Shown here piece by piece: positions 13,190-25,048 of a DNA stretch of 64,000 bases; position 1 is the stretch's first letter; each line of letters opens with the position of its first letter. This DNA is from Siphonodentalium dalli (lineage: Eukaryota > Mollusca > Scaphopoda > Gadilida > Siphonodentaliidae), in contig CP136066.1 of assembly GCA_032622095.1 (NCBI GenBank), positions 169,642,664 through 169,706,663 of the forward strand. The letters run 5' to 3'. The position numbers and the translations under genes were made by a program. The notes beneath the pieces are model-generated. The model worked only from the letters and a program-made list of their open reading frames with translations. It did not search any database and was not told where the DNA came from.

Positions 13190-14001
13190 CATGCCAAGCA
13201 AAGTCTGAATGGTATGTTTTGTAGGCATCTTTTCATAGAAAAACATATTGTGCCAGAATATGCAACATGCATATCAAGTGCATATTTACCAAAGCTAACG
13301 AGATGAGAGGTAAAATTTAGTAGTTCCACACTCATGTAATGGTGCTTCTAAAATATACCTGTATGATTGATTCTTTCGAGATAAGTTCATGCTATCTACA
13401 AGCATAGCTGCTAGTGGAAATACATAATTTTTACTTCTCGCGTATTTAGTTAGAATACAGAAGCTACGGAAGCTTATTAGGGCCATTTAATTTTTGTTAT
13501 ATATTCATTAAAATATTTCCTTTTTTATTTAATTTTTTATATATATTCATTAAAATATTTCCTTTTTACTTTCTTTTTTTACTTTCCACCTGGGAGATAA
13601 CTTTTCTCCCGGGAATTAACTTTTCTCCCAGGGAGATAACTTATCTCACATGGAGAAAACTTTTCTCCCGGGAATTAACCTATCTCCCTGGGAGAAAACT
13701 TTTCTCCCGGGAATTAACTTTTCTCCCTGGGAGATAAATTATTTCCAGGGAGAAAAGTTATCTCCCAGGTGGAAAGTAAAAAAAGAAAGTAAAAAGGAAA
13801 TATTTTGATGAATATATATAAAAAATTAAATAAAAAAGGAAATATTTTAATGAATATATAAAAAAAATTAAATGGCCCTAATAGGCTTCCGTAAGAAGCT
13901 TTTTATAAGCATGTTTTTCCGTTTCTGTCACATTATACCTTTCTGTACGGAAATGCCTGCAAAAGAATGCATGGTTAATTTGTGAGTGTATGAACGTACC
14001 C
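13190..14001. mobile_element. Decayed Harbinger-like MITE, interrupted by another palindrome
   Basis: The left part (13190-13470) and right part (about 13890-14001) match the arms of the better preserved elements at 27425-27838 and 52840-53253. Motifs are 'tcatagaaaaacata', 'gccagaatatg', and at the right end 'gtgtatgaacgtaccc'. The two parts are separated by the palindrome at 13474-13886, which therefore inserted later. Confidence 0.6.
13474..13886. mobile_element. Long palindrome with internal 'tctccc' repeats
   Basis: The ends TTAGGGCCATTTAATTTTT and the reverse-complementary right end are flanked by TA. Both arms (about 130 bp) carry 'tatattcattaaaatatttcc', 'ctttttactttc' and 'ccacctgggagataactttt'. 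The centre is made of alternating ttttctcccgggaattaac and 'ccctgggagataa' units. The whole would fold into one long hairpin. TA flanks suggest Tc1/mariner-type mobilisation, but that is inference. Confidence 0.75.
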
Positions 14002-15118
<1,117 letters not shown>

Positions 15119-15519
15119 AAACGAAAATATTTCTATGCTAATTGTTCGGTGCTAGTGGTAACTCTTGTTTGTTGTGACCTGCAGCAGCACACCAGCCGCT
15201 TGTTTATGTGTTTGATTATTGTTTGACGTCGCTTTAGCCACCAAGCTATATCACGATGAGGAACCCCAGGTACACATGACTTGACATAAGTACTCACATA
15301 ACGACGTTGTGGGGTATACTGGAATCCGCTCCCAAAATAAAGTTTAATCAAAATGTGTGGGTTATCAAATGTTGGGTTAATGGTTGGGTAAAATTCCAGA
15401 AGTTGGGTTCAATTGTTGATTTAGATTGTACGGTTAGATTGGTTTAGTTACTAATCACTGGTTTTCTGTTGCGACCCTTGATAATTATTTGCTGGATGTG
15501 AGCTCTCTTTGTCATATTT

Positions 15520-15650
15520 TCTTCTTTTTTTAACACTTTTTACCATTTTTTCTTACATTCTTTAACAATTTTATAATTTTTTCTTACATTTTTTAACAAT
15601 TTTTATAATATTTTTCTACATTCTTTGACAATTTTATCATTTTTAATATG
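15520..15650. repeat. AT-rich tandem repeat ('ttcttacattctttaacaat')
   Basis: Three to four imperfect units of about 40 bp containing ttcttacattctttaacaat and 'tttataatttt'. The same motif recurs at 19120-19180, 20560-20710 and, inverted, 26340-26530. In most cases it lies beside the 67-bp hairpin described next, so the two probably belong to one larger element. Confidence 0.7.
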
Positions 15651-15657
15651 TGTTAAG

Positions 15658-15724
15658 CCAATGCATTCTCTTATATATGCGAGGCGACATATGGTCGACT
15701 CGCATAAATAAGAGAATGCATTGG
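15658..15724. repeat. 67-bp hairpin (CCAATGCATTCTC family), copy 1
   Basis: A near-perfect inverted repeat: ccaatgcattctcttatata then tgcgag, a short loop with 'catatggtcg', and the complementary arm ending gaatgcattgg. Further copies are at 19053, 19340, 21269 and 26280, and in pairs inside 36753-37015, 44110-44370 and 57139-57353. Confidence 0.9.
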
Positions 15725-15889
15725 CACAGGGCCGTTCTGTTGGGTAAAGGGTATCAAACTCAAACAAATACATTGCACGGTGAAGGCATATGTTAAGTCG
15801 GAATTATATAGTTGTATATTGCTTGTGTCTTTGGTACAAGTATTATTTTCTAGGTTGTTAATTTATTCTCGAAAAGGAAGTCAATAATC

Positions 15890-16180
15890 TCATCTGTTCA
15901 GACGCTAGGGTCCGAAATGAATCCATTGAATTGACTTCATTTTGGAAAATTTTAAGACATATTATGGACTTGCTCAAGTTCGTGAAACTGATAAGTTAGT
16001 ATTCAGGAGTTATGCCAACCTGGAGAATAGAGCATTCAACTAACATTGTCGAACATGTCAGAAATCGACCATGCCATTCAATAGAAAACATAGTCAAAAC
16101 TACGCTCATTTGTAAATATTTACATCTGGATTCGGGAAACAACTATCGGCGATAAACTCACACAAATGATTTCGCCATCC
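15890..16180 (+). repeat. Dispersed repeat, inverted copy at 19480-19745
   Basis: Motifs 'aagacatattatggactt', 'gataagttagtattcagg' and 'attcgggaaacaac' occur here in forward order and in reverse complement at 19480-19745. Exon 1 lies between the two copies. No coding capacity is seen. Confidence 0.7.
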
Positions 16181-18152
16181 AGAGTCTGTGCATTTAATTA
16201 ATATATCAGAATGACGGTGGGTGTTGGAAATTTGGATTAATATTCGTAAAAATAACAACTTTGAGCAAGATTACTCTCCATTTCTATTTGATCACCCTGC
16301 CGGAGTGTTTCACATCACTTTAAATAATGACCAGAATTTCATATTTTATGGTCAAATCTCATCCATTGAGATGAAATATAATTATATATTGACAAAGGTT
16401 TTCTCTACTCGTAACCCCACGTTTAGTTACATCAAACCCAATGTTTGGTTGATTAATTTACCATAACTCAATGTTGGGTTACTTTTTTCTAACCAAACTA
16501 GTTTAGATAACAGCTCCAACCCATTGTTTAGTCGGATCGGTTGACTAAACGTTGGGTTTAGAGTCTGACTAGTATATGGGAATGAGCGTTTGTTGAACTC
16601 GCCCGTGCTTATATAATTAAGAAATTGTTAATCTAAAATTCAAAAATAAACTGAAGCAATCTTAACGCCATCTTCACTAAATGAATTCATCCATTCAATT
16701 ATACGGTGTATACGTAGGAATTGTCTATTATGCAAAAGGCGGGTGTTCAGGAAATATCAGCAGACGACAGCCATGCGAACATATAAAACAAATGCAGAAT
16801 AAATGGTATGCATTGGTTGGAAATGTTCCCATAACAAATTCAACAAACGTTTGTTGAACTCAGATAAATTTCCTAATGGAGCTAATCGCCAATGAATATT
16901 TAGTAACTACAAGGGTTTAATGTCACTATTCAAAGCTAAGCAATATGACTCATCTGTATCGATATAGGAGAACTCCGTTTATCACGTGCGTCATATGGCC
17001 GTTTCTCGCTCAAGTCATCTGAAGTTTGAAGTAAGACTTTGTCTATCTAAAGCTAACTACTCTGCAATGCAACGACAACAGATTTTGCACGATAGCACAT
17101 TTGAACACTATCATGCAGACCGTCTTATATTTTAATAAACTTCAATCGAATTGAGCTCTGTAATTACATACTTATGAATTACGTGTGTATAATACTCTGA
17201 AATACAATATGGCATAACATCAAAGGCCCACTTAATGTTTGAATCCCTAGATTACATTATGTACAACATAATTTATATCATATATACCATTTGAAAGAGG
17301 AAGCTCTAAAACATGCCATGTGTATTATCAACCTATCCGGTCGAATACACTGTGAGCGCGTTATTTTAATCGACCTACCGACGTGTGTTCTGCGTGGTTT
17401 TGTGCTTAATTTTGATCTGGACTGCACTGCCAATATATTATTCTCTATATCATCGTTTTTAATTTTGATGCATTTTGGGTAAATAAATGTATATACATAA
17501 TCGAGGACTCAAATATTAAGCGAGCCTTCAAAGGCTAGTATATAATCTCAATTAGCATCCCGCTGTCTATCGGTAAGTTGTTAAAGTTCACGACGTAAAT
17601 GATCTTAGCCTCATTCATGAAACTATAAAACGAAAGTATCTTCAAGCCATGTATATGTGTTTAAATAAACTTTGTATTAGTTTGTAAGTCTGTTGTTTTT
17701 TAGTTCACGCGCGAGGGTTTAAGGACGGGTTGATGGCGCATAATAAACACAGAACGCCACGTGTGTTAACGGGTTTGTCGATACAGTACTTGCGCCATCG
17801 GAGAATAATATAACTCGATGTTGCATGTGCCGCTCGTTCTATCATTCCGCACTAGCAATCGTGTCTTATCAATAAACCTATTACTACACTCGTGTCTTTG
17901 TGTATATATATGCCCCGATGAAGACTGCACATGATTTTGACGTCACGTGAATGAATGGGTCTAGTGAACCAACGTGTTTGTAAATGTTACATGACATACA
18001 ACTCTCCAAATATGACAATACGTCGCTTTCTAACGAATAACGAAATGTACATCATCATTAATCCCGAAAATATATCAGATTTTCTATGAGTCTAAACATT
18101 TTGTTGGTATCCATGGCAACCAATTCATTGAAACCTTTCTGTTGTTTATTAG
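16181..18152. other. Upstream or intronic sequence before the first supported exon
   Basis: I could not find a convincing earlier exon. 16430-16570 has several 'atgttgggtta' / 'aacccaatgtt' inverted motifs, and 16700-16870 resembles the arms of the family B element at 23801 in the opposite orientation. If the gene starts within the exon at 18113, the promoter should lie here, but I see no diagnostic core element. Confidence 0.35.
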
Positions 18153-18287
18153 GGATAATATCAGATGCTTGGGCCGAACCATTCGCGTCTGGAGGGAAAC
18201 CAGAAATCTTCACCATCGACGACACTGACGTATCGGGCGTGGTTCAGTGGACGTACACTAAGAATCCGTATGAGACGGCCATGAAAG
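18153..18287 (+). CDS. iGluR/IR exon 1 (amino-terminal domain start)
   Basis: Acceptor tttattag ends at 18152 and donor gtaagt starts at 18288. The exon is phase 1 at both ends, about 45 codons, including P-E-I-F-T-I-D-D-T-D-V-S-G. The frame is also open upstream to ATG 18113. From there it reads M-A-T-N-S-L-K, a hydrophobic P-F-C-C-L-L-G-I-I, then A-W-A just before E-P-F, which would make a good signal peptide. So either this is the first coding exon beginning at 18113, or an earlier exon splices to 18153. The weak Kozak context (T at -3) and the short domain before exon 2 leave both options open. Confidence 0.7.
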
Positions 18288-19052
18288 GTAAGTGAACATT
18301 TAAGGGGTGTCAAAGACAAACTAGAATTGTGACTGTTCCAACGGGATTAAGGCTATATACCATCGCAGTGCAGACGGGCTACACAAAAGGTAGCATATTG
18401 CAAATAGATGGCTCTTTCGATCCTCAAATCATGTAAATGTATACGTAACAATCAATACAAAATAAATTGCCAAATCAAAAAGATTGATAACTCAATAACA
18501 TATATATACGTCAAACCAATCTCGTAATATCATGCCATAGTGATAATTATATATGCCAAGTTTCATAACAATTTAGCAGAAACCCCAATGCAAGTGCCTT
18601 TTGTCCCTTTAAAGAGTCATTCGCAGTGTGTAGATGTGCAAAAATATATAAGTCTGTAAAAAGTAAGCACTAAACAGAACATGGAGGACAATAGATAAAC
18701 GTTATTAATATATTCCTTATTGATGTTTCTCCAATACGAAATATCGAATGTTGTGTAAACAAAACTATTATTGTGATTTGTCACCAATTAAGCATCGCTT
18801 ATCTTGTAGTGAAATATTTAAAGTGATGTGAAACACTCCAGTAAGGTGATCAAAAGAAGTTGAGAATAATCTTGCTCAAAGTAGTTATTTTTTTACGATT
18901 ATTAATCCAAATTGACAACACCGTCATTCTTATATATGAATTAAATGCAATGACTCTCGATGGAGGGTTTTGTGGGTGTATTGAGATGACAGTTGATATA
19001 TGTGACCCGCCATATCAAATCCAGTCGTAAGTCGGGATTTGTTTACCCTGTG

Positions 19053-19119
19053 CCAATGCATTCTCTTATATATGCGAGTCGACCATAGGTCGCCTCGCAT
19101 ATATAAGAGAATGCATTGG
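19053..19119. repeat. 67-bp hairpin, copy 2
   Basis: Perfect arms CCAATGCATTCTCTTATATA then TGCGAG, and the complement. The loop has the opposite polarity (gaccataggtcg) to copy 1. It is followed by the AT-rich tandem repeat. Confidence 0.92.
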
Positions 19120-19339
19120 CCTAACAATTTTTTACAATTTTAATAATATTTTCTTGTATTCTTTAACAATTTTATAATTTCACCCATACAGAGCCCCAGA
19201 CATACATGAGTAGACGACAATCTTCTATATACTTCTATACATGTGTGGGGCTCCCTGCATGGTAATGGATGTTTTTTATGTTATGTCCTAAAAATTGTAA
19301 GAAACATTTATTTAAACAAAATGTTAAAAAATTGTTAGG

Positions 19340-19406
19340 CCAATGCATTCTCTTATATATGCGAGGCGACCTATGGTCGACTCGCATATATAAGAGAATG
19401 CATTGG
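19340..19406. repeat. 67-bp hairpin, copy 3
   Basis: Same arms as copy 2 in the other orientation (loop cgacctatggtcg). It is preceded by ttgttagg and followed by cgcagggta. Confidence 0.92.
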
Positions 19407-19479
19407 CGCAGGGTAAAAAAATTGACAACACCGTCATTCTTATATATATGAATTAAATTCAACGACTCTCGATTGCGAA

Positions 19480-19745
19480 ATCTCTTGAGTTAGTTTATCT
19501 CCGAGTGTTGTATCCCGAATCGGGATGTAAACATTTACAATTGAGAATAGTTCAGACGATACGGTCGATTTCTATGAATATTTCGGCGATGTTAGTAGAA
19601 TGCTACATTCCCCCAGTTGGGATAGCGCCTGAGTACTAACTTATCAATTCACGCATCCGAATAAGTCCATAATATGTCTTTAAGTCTTAATATGATTTTC
19701 AGAATAAGTTCAATTCTTTGATATTTTCCGATGTTACCTTCAAGT
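19480..19745 (-). repeat. Dispersed repeat, inverted relative to 15890-16180
   Basis: The reverse complement carries 'aagacatattatggactt' and 'gataagttagtactcagg', as in the upstream copy, at clearly lower than full identity. Confidence 0.7.
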
Positions 19746-20099
19746 TTTAATTGGACTTTGACCAGTATTAAAATGCCACTGCAACATCAATGCAACACCA
19801 AGGGTGCTGATGTGTGAAATCTCGTAATTGGAGAGTTATTAATAACTAAATTAAAACAAAATCAATCTATTTTCACATGTAATTGTTGATGATATCAGTA
19901 TCACATACATTCATAATATTTATTTTATTTCGCATGAACCCGCGTCCAAGGTATTGCGCAGTCCTTTCCTGTAGCAATACATAATTGGCAGCAATTTGAT
20001 GGTGGTATAGTGTACTTCAATTTGACGCTGAGCCCATATCCGTGGCATAATCCATATGAGTCGAAAGTAGTGATTGTCCTAAATACATGTCGTTGAACA

Positions 20100-20285
20100 A
20101 AATACTGATAAATAACAGGGTTTTGACCATGTTATACTATAGTTGACCTGTGGTTAGCATTATTTTTGGGTAATTACTCGATTCTGATAACTGAAGCGGG
20201 ATTGTTGTTGGAATCTGAGGATATGGAGACCATCGAATCGGATTGAGTACCTTTAACATAATATGGGTACTCAAATTTGAGTATT
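20100..20285 (-). repeat. Dispersed (AAC)n-bearing repeat, copy 3 (inverted)
   Basis: The reverse complement has the family's order of motifs: ggtactcaatccgattcgat, tccatatcctcagattcc, a reduced AAC tract, 'cagttatcagaatcgagtaa', and 'tttgttcaacg'. Confidence 0.75.
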
Positions 20286-20559
20286 CTCGCACGTTAGACA
20301 ACGTATGTAGTCAATATCATCAATATCAAAGTCGTGTCATCAACATTGATAGAAATATCGAAAATTTCGATCGACACTAACGACTAATACCCAACCAAAA
20401 ATTGCATACCAAAAAATGCTGCAATTCGATGTCTTTGAATGTTCTTGGTGATTTCACACTTCTACACAAATAAGGATTGAATCAAACTTTTCTCTATCAG
20501 AGTAGAATTACTACACTTTCTTTACTTTTTTTCGTACAACACTTCGAATCCTTCAATTT

Positions 20560-20710
20560 GATAATTTTTTTATAATTTTTTCTTACATTCTTTAAGAATT
20601 TTTATTATTTTCATAATTTGTTCTTACATTCTTTAATAATTTTACCATTTTTCGTACGTTCTTTAAGAATATTTTATCATTTTCATCATTATTTCTTACA
20701 CTCTTTAAAG
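20560..20710. repeat. AT-rich tandem repeat
   Basis: Three or four units built on 'ttcttacattctttaa(g/t)aat' and 'tttatcattttcat', the same family as 15520-15650. Confidence 0.65.
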
Positions 20711-21230
20711 ATGGATTATCTCTTTAAATAAACAAATTTTAAATAGTTGCGTGGGTATAAAATAATAGATATGAACTGAAGACCCCTGTCCGGAAAACCT
20801 TCTATCAATTAATATTGATTTTATTTCGAATATTAAATCGGGACCGTTTATGTGTCTATTTTTAGTACAGACCATTCGGATGATACTATATTGCGATATA
20901 GAGCACTGGGCTGTTCCTATGGCTACACACCGATAGTCAAATGTCCCAGATTGATTGTTTGTATTGTTTTGTTCCACAGATATAAGCGATAATGAGTATA
21001 ATTTACGTTTATTTGTGACAAAATTGTACAATAATATTTCTGGTCTCTGTTAACAGTAACCACTATTGTTCGTTAGCTGAAAAAACACACATTTTTAGAC
21101 CAGAATATATTCGAAATAAAATTAATATTAACCGATAGAAGAATTTCCGGACAGGAGTCTTCGATTCAAATATAATATTTTATACCCCGGTAACTATATA
21201 ATACATGTTTACAAAGAGATAATCCACCTT
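20711..21230. mobile_element. Palindromic element, family with 'tccggaaa' arms (copy 2)
   Basis: Outer arms: atggattatctctttaaata near 20711 against the complement of caaagagataatccacctt near 21228. Middle arms are gggtataaaataata against tattttataccccgg, and inner arms ctgtccggaaa against tttccggacag. The total is about 520 bp, in the intron between exons 1 and 2. It is non-coding. Confidence 0.75.
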
Positions 21231-21268
21231 TAACAATTATAAAAAATAATAATATAAAATTTGTTAGG

Positions 21269-21339
21269 CCAATGCATTGTCTTATATATGCGAGGCGACC
21301 TATGGTCGACTCGTATCTATATATAAGATAATGCATTGG
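21269..21339. repeat. Hairpin copy 4, just upstream of exon 2
   Basis: The right arm carries a small insertion (ctcgtatctatatataag). The following 'cacagggttttcgcaaaa' and 'gaagctcc' are the outer arm of the TTAA element family, so a MITE relic reaches to within about 30 bp of the exon 2 acceptor. Confidence 0.85.
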
Positions 21340-21402
21340 CACAGGGTTTTCGCAAAAATCATGAAGCTCCTAAAACGTCTGATTCGTCCTTTTTGTTTAC
21401 AG

Positions 21403-21729
21403 GGATAGAGACGTGTCATGATGATTATGACGTCGTGTTGATAGTCTCGTCCGTCGACGTTTGGGATTCTGTGAGGAAACTTTACTGCGCTGACTCGTCC
21501 AAAGTCATTATGTGGCATCCTGAATTGGCAATTGAAACGTCGCGCACGCAAGACCTGGCCTTCAGTAGATGCGCATGCTATAACGTTTCGCAAGTGGGTT
21601 CAAGTTGTCTCCCCCTGAATCCAGGTGTTTTCGCGGCGCAGAGGGTAGACGATTCTAATAAAATATTCGCGGAATTCTTGTCTGAGCTTCGCACAGAAAA
21701 TATGTTCATAATCTTCCAAAATCTGAAAG
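21403..21729 (+). CDS. iGluR/IR exon 2 (amino-terminal domain)
   Basis: Acceptor ttttgtttacag ends at 21402 and the donor is gttggt at 21730. The exon is 327 bp, phase 1 to 1. It includes D-D-Y-D-V-V-L-I-V-S-S-V-D-V-W, then L-Y-C-A-D-S-S-K-V-I-M-W-H-P, the strand-helix-strand pattern of a periplasmic-binding-protein-like domain. There is one N-glycosylation sequon (N-V-S). Several cysteines (C-A-C-Y-N, S-S-C-L) could form disulphides. The acceptor region is made of MITE-derived sequence. Confidence 0.88.
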
Positions 21730-22353
21730 GTTGGTATTATTCTGTCTGGTAATGCACATATATGTACCCAATGTCCACACTGTCATAGGCCAATCATCTG
21801 CTAATCGATTAGGTGATACAGCTTAATTGGAAACAAAAGGCACTCATGGCAGTGCATTGTCACTAAATGCATTAAAACAGTAATGAGGATTAACACTAAC
21901 CAATCCATTGTCTGCATGTCATAAGTCTGAATGGTAGATGGTGGGTAGTGGTATATTTTCAAATAACAATGCTGGGATTTACGAAGTCTAGACACGGTAT
22001 TTAAAGGTATAGACACTATTATACCGACTGTTAGATGTTAAATAAAACAAAAAGAGTCATTAATTGTGAGACCAGAAAATGAGGATTTAATTTGGCCAAA
22101 GTGTTTTTAATTTGGCCAACAGAAATCAGAATTGGCCAAATGATTTATCGGACCATGCAGCGTGAACACTGGCTCCATCTATTACCCAAATTACAAGGCA
22201 GAGTTTCAGCCCCTGTCTACGATGGTCTAACAACTGCCACAAAGTGCTGTTGTCTGTATTTAGAATAGAAAAGGCAATAAAACGAATCTCAATCAACACA
22301 TATCAGATCCTGTTAGTCCTGTCATGGCCTAAAGTTTTTAACGAGTTTCCCCT

Positions 22354-22830
22354 GGTAGTAAGGTTCGGCTGTGATAGTAAGGTTCGGTTGTGGTAGTAAT
22401 GTTCGGCTGTGATAGTAAGGTTCGGCTGTGGTAGTAATGTTCGGCTGTGGTAGTAATGTTCGGCTGTGGTAGTAAGGTTCGGCTGTGGTAGTAATGTTCG
22501 GCTGTGGTAGTAAGGTTCGGCTGTGGTAGTAAGGTTCGGCTGTGGTAGTAATGTTCGGCTGTGGTAGTAAGGTTCGGCTGTGGTAGTAAGGTTCGGCTGT
22601 GGTAGTAAGGTTCGGCTGTGGTAGTAATGTTCGGCTGTGGTAGTAAGGTTCGGCTGTGGTAGTAAGGTTCGGCTGTGGTAGTAAGGTTCGGCTGTGGTAG
22701 TAATGTTCGGCTGTGGTAGTAATGTTCGGCTGTGGTAGTAAGGTTCGGCTGTGGTAGTAAGGTTCGGCTGTGGTAGTAAGGTTCGCCTGTGGTAGAAAGG
22801 ATCGACTGCGGTAGTAAGGATCGGTGTTGG
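22354..22830. repeat. 19-bp minisatellite, about 25 copies
   Basis: The unit is ggttcggctgtggtagtaa, with a G/T alternation giving 'taaggttc' or 'taatgttc' units. Because 19 is not a multiple of 3 and the unit lacks stops on the minus strand, all three minus frames read through. The 177-codon frame (22303-22836, minus) is therefore a repeat artefact. Confidence 0.97.
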
Positions 22831-23800
22831 ATTCACGTTGTGAACTTTTGGCTGTTTATGCTAATTGGTGTTTGCTCGATCATTTGCTAGAGTGTTTCCA
22901 TTCAACCAAAATGGTTCCATTTGCAGCCCTAGATATATATGAGTACACAAATAAACTTCCATTGGCTGCTGAGCCTTTATTTATTAAATACCCTTATGAA
23001 GCCCCAGACAGAGAAGTCGTTGCATGGTGTCTGTCGTCTGCTTGAGTCCGTGTGATGTTCCATATGGGAGTGTTATATATACGAAGAAACCATTGCAATA
23101 CTAAATATATTATCCCAGTCAAAGAAAGGTTTAAATTGGAATGGTATATAGTTGATCTGGAGTGATCAACAGGTGATAATAACAGACGACAGAGAAATAA
23201 AAGTGCCGAAGGGAATTGTTTACATAACAAGTACAATAAATACTTTAATAATTTATGTTGAACTTATTATTTGAACATTTCCCATGGGATAACTACTCAA
23301 AAATGGTTCTTCCTATGTATAATGCGTATCATATTTCCTGTGGTCAAATCGTCTTACCTTGTTCTTTCTACAATTGCTAAAGTCACGTGGCGGTTTAATT
23401 GCGCTGCAAAATACACCTAATAATATTCGCTTTTGAATGTTGTCCGGTATCGAAATACATGTAGGTCAACTCAATACATACTTGAGCTACCCTTCTAGGA
23501 ACATTATATGTTGGCCAGAAAGACGCAATGAAGTCATAAAAATACATCTTTGAACACAAGGATTGTGTGGTCCCAAACAAAAACTGCAATTTGCCCGGCA
23601 TGGAACAGAAAAGAGCGTTCCGTGTTAGTCTATTCCTGGTATGGTAGAAATAAAGAGCTAGAAATTTCCTGTGACCATGAAAATTATTCTTCAGAGCATG
23701 TGAAGCCGTTATTTCAATATTTGTGTATTTGTCAACTTATCTTATACCTCTTTCCAAATTAGGTCGATAAAATTTGGAAGCTCGCATGAGCCATGTCCGT
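22831..23800. other. Intron 2, unannotated part
   Basis: Short repeats shared with other parts of the window occur here, such as 'aaagagcgttccgtgttagt' near 23610. I see no exon. Confidence 0.4.
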
Positions 23801-24022
23801 TTAACCCTTTATATACTAAAGCATAATTGATATAATCAGATAATAAGTAATTTTATTGAACTTATTATATAAACATTTCCCCCAATAAATATGGCTTCTT
23901 ATGCTCTTTAATTTAGCTGTCGTTTGCTTTTATCACTGTAACATCTCTCCAAATAAATAATAAACTTTTCCGATGTACACTTTTAACTGACTGGGATAAT
24001 CCATTAGTATAGAAAGGGTGAA
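23801..24022. mobile_element. piggyBac-like MITE, family B (copy 2)
   Basis: Left boundary is TTAA at 23801 then CCCTTTATATACTAA. The right end tagtatagaaaggg is followed by TGAA (24019-24022), a one-base-decayed TTAA. It is the same family as 3628-3879. Its right boundary is 38 bp before exon 3, so it supplies part of the 3' splice region. Confidence 0.7.
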
Positions 24023-24060
24023 GTAATCGTCTTACTCTACATGTTTGTTTTTTGTTCCAG

Positions 24061-24260
24061 AATATGGTATTTCTTTCCAAACTTACGAGCTAGACAATGT
24101 GTTATTGAAACCAGTAATCTATACAGTGGATGAAATCAATAACAACACATTCAAGCAGATCCATATGGACTTGAAAACACTACGGACTTCAAGTACAACA
24201 AATAAAATCCAGCTTATCGTGATATGTAACGTCAAATGCGTCATTGATATGCTTGAACAG
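24061..24260 (+). CDS. iGluR/IR exon 3 (amino-terminal domain)
   Basis: A strong polypyrimidine tract (gtttgttttttgttccag) ends at 24060 and the donor is gtacgc at 24261. The exon is 200 bp, phase 1 in and phase 0 out. The peptide E-Y-G-I-S-F-Q-T-Y-E-L-D-N continues to I-Q-L-I-V-I-C-N-V-K-C-V-I-D-M-L-E-Q, a beta strand and helix typical of the second lobe. It carries an N-N-T sequon. Confidence 0.88.
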
Positions 24261-25048
24261 GTACGCATTTACAGGACCAAGTGCCTACGTCACTAATGTA
24301 ACCTCTAAACCGTCGCTTCAGACGCACGGATAGCTGCTTCCTGGAACTCATGCATGCTGTTTTTGAGCTATATATTTTGATATTTGTTTTTGTGCTAGGC
24401 CAAGTCTAAAAAAGAGCTTTAGTATACAAGATACCACTACCCACGGTAGAACAATTTGAAATATATAAAATGATAGTGAAAAATAACTGAATAATTGGTG
24501 ACTAGAGTTACTGTCAAAATAGACGATGAATGGTATTCAGTACTATTCACCAGTGAGTTTTCCAAGAAAGTTGCGATGTTGGTAAAGCGATCCCTGTCAT
24601 AACTTTTTTTCTATACAGTGTTGGTGTTAAAAACAACTAATATTTATTTGGATTGTCCTGGCATTTGGATCCGCAAAATGTATTTTTTTTTGCTGAAAAA
24701 AGATAGCTCTTTTTCACGGAATTTGTTTTCTTCAAATATTATCATTCAAATGAATACCGCAATAATGCCATACTATTTAATCCATATGGTATAGTTGGTA
24801 TAATAATTATCTGACAAGCATATGTAGAAAGACGTCGACATGAATTTAAAATGGTACTACTGACATTTTCCTTTATTCTTGCGGTTTAATTGCATGCTTG
24901 ATATTATACTTATCTCGTAGTTACATATGTAGCTGTGATAACGATGCGTTTTATGTGCATGTTTTCGTTCATATTCTGGCACCATACGGTTTTCGCAGAC
25001 GAAATGCCTGTAAAACACTATCGAGTGTGTGAACGTATACCCTAAATA
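24261..25048. other. Intron 3 with a Harbinger-like MITE end
   Basis: 24930-25043 matches the right arm of the TAA-flanked palindromic family (cgttcatattctggcacc, then gaacgtataccc followed by TAA). The left arm is too decayed to place. Otherwise I see nothing. Confidence 0.5.

Larger units (their letters stand above)
18911..19472. repeat. Direct repeat pair with hairpins between
   Basis: The string aattgacaacaccgtcattc and the following 30 bp occur at 18911-18964 and again at 19420-19472. Between and beside them are two copies of the 67-bp hairpin and AT-rich tandem units. Confidence 0.75.

Noticed and set aside
15658-19406. 67-bp hairpins as microRNA genes
   Set aside because: Many near-identical copies in one window, some inside TTAA-bounded elements, point to a mobile family. 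No small-RNA evidence is available.
22303-22836. 177-codon minus-strand frame rich in Tyr, His and Thr
   Set aside because: It is the 19-bp minisatellite read through, and all three minus frames are equally open.
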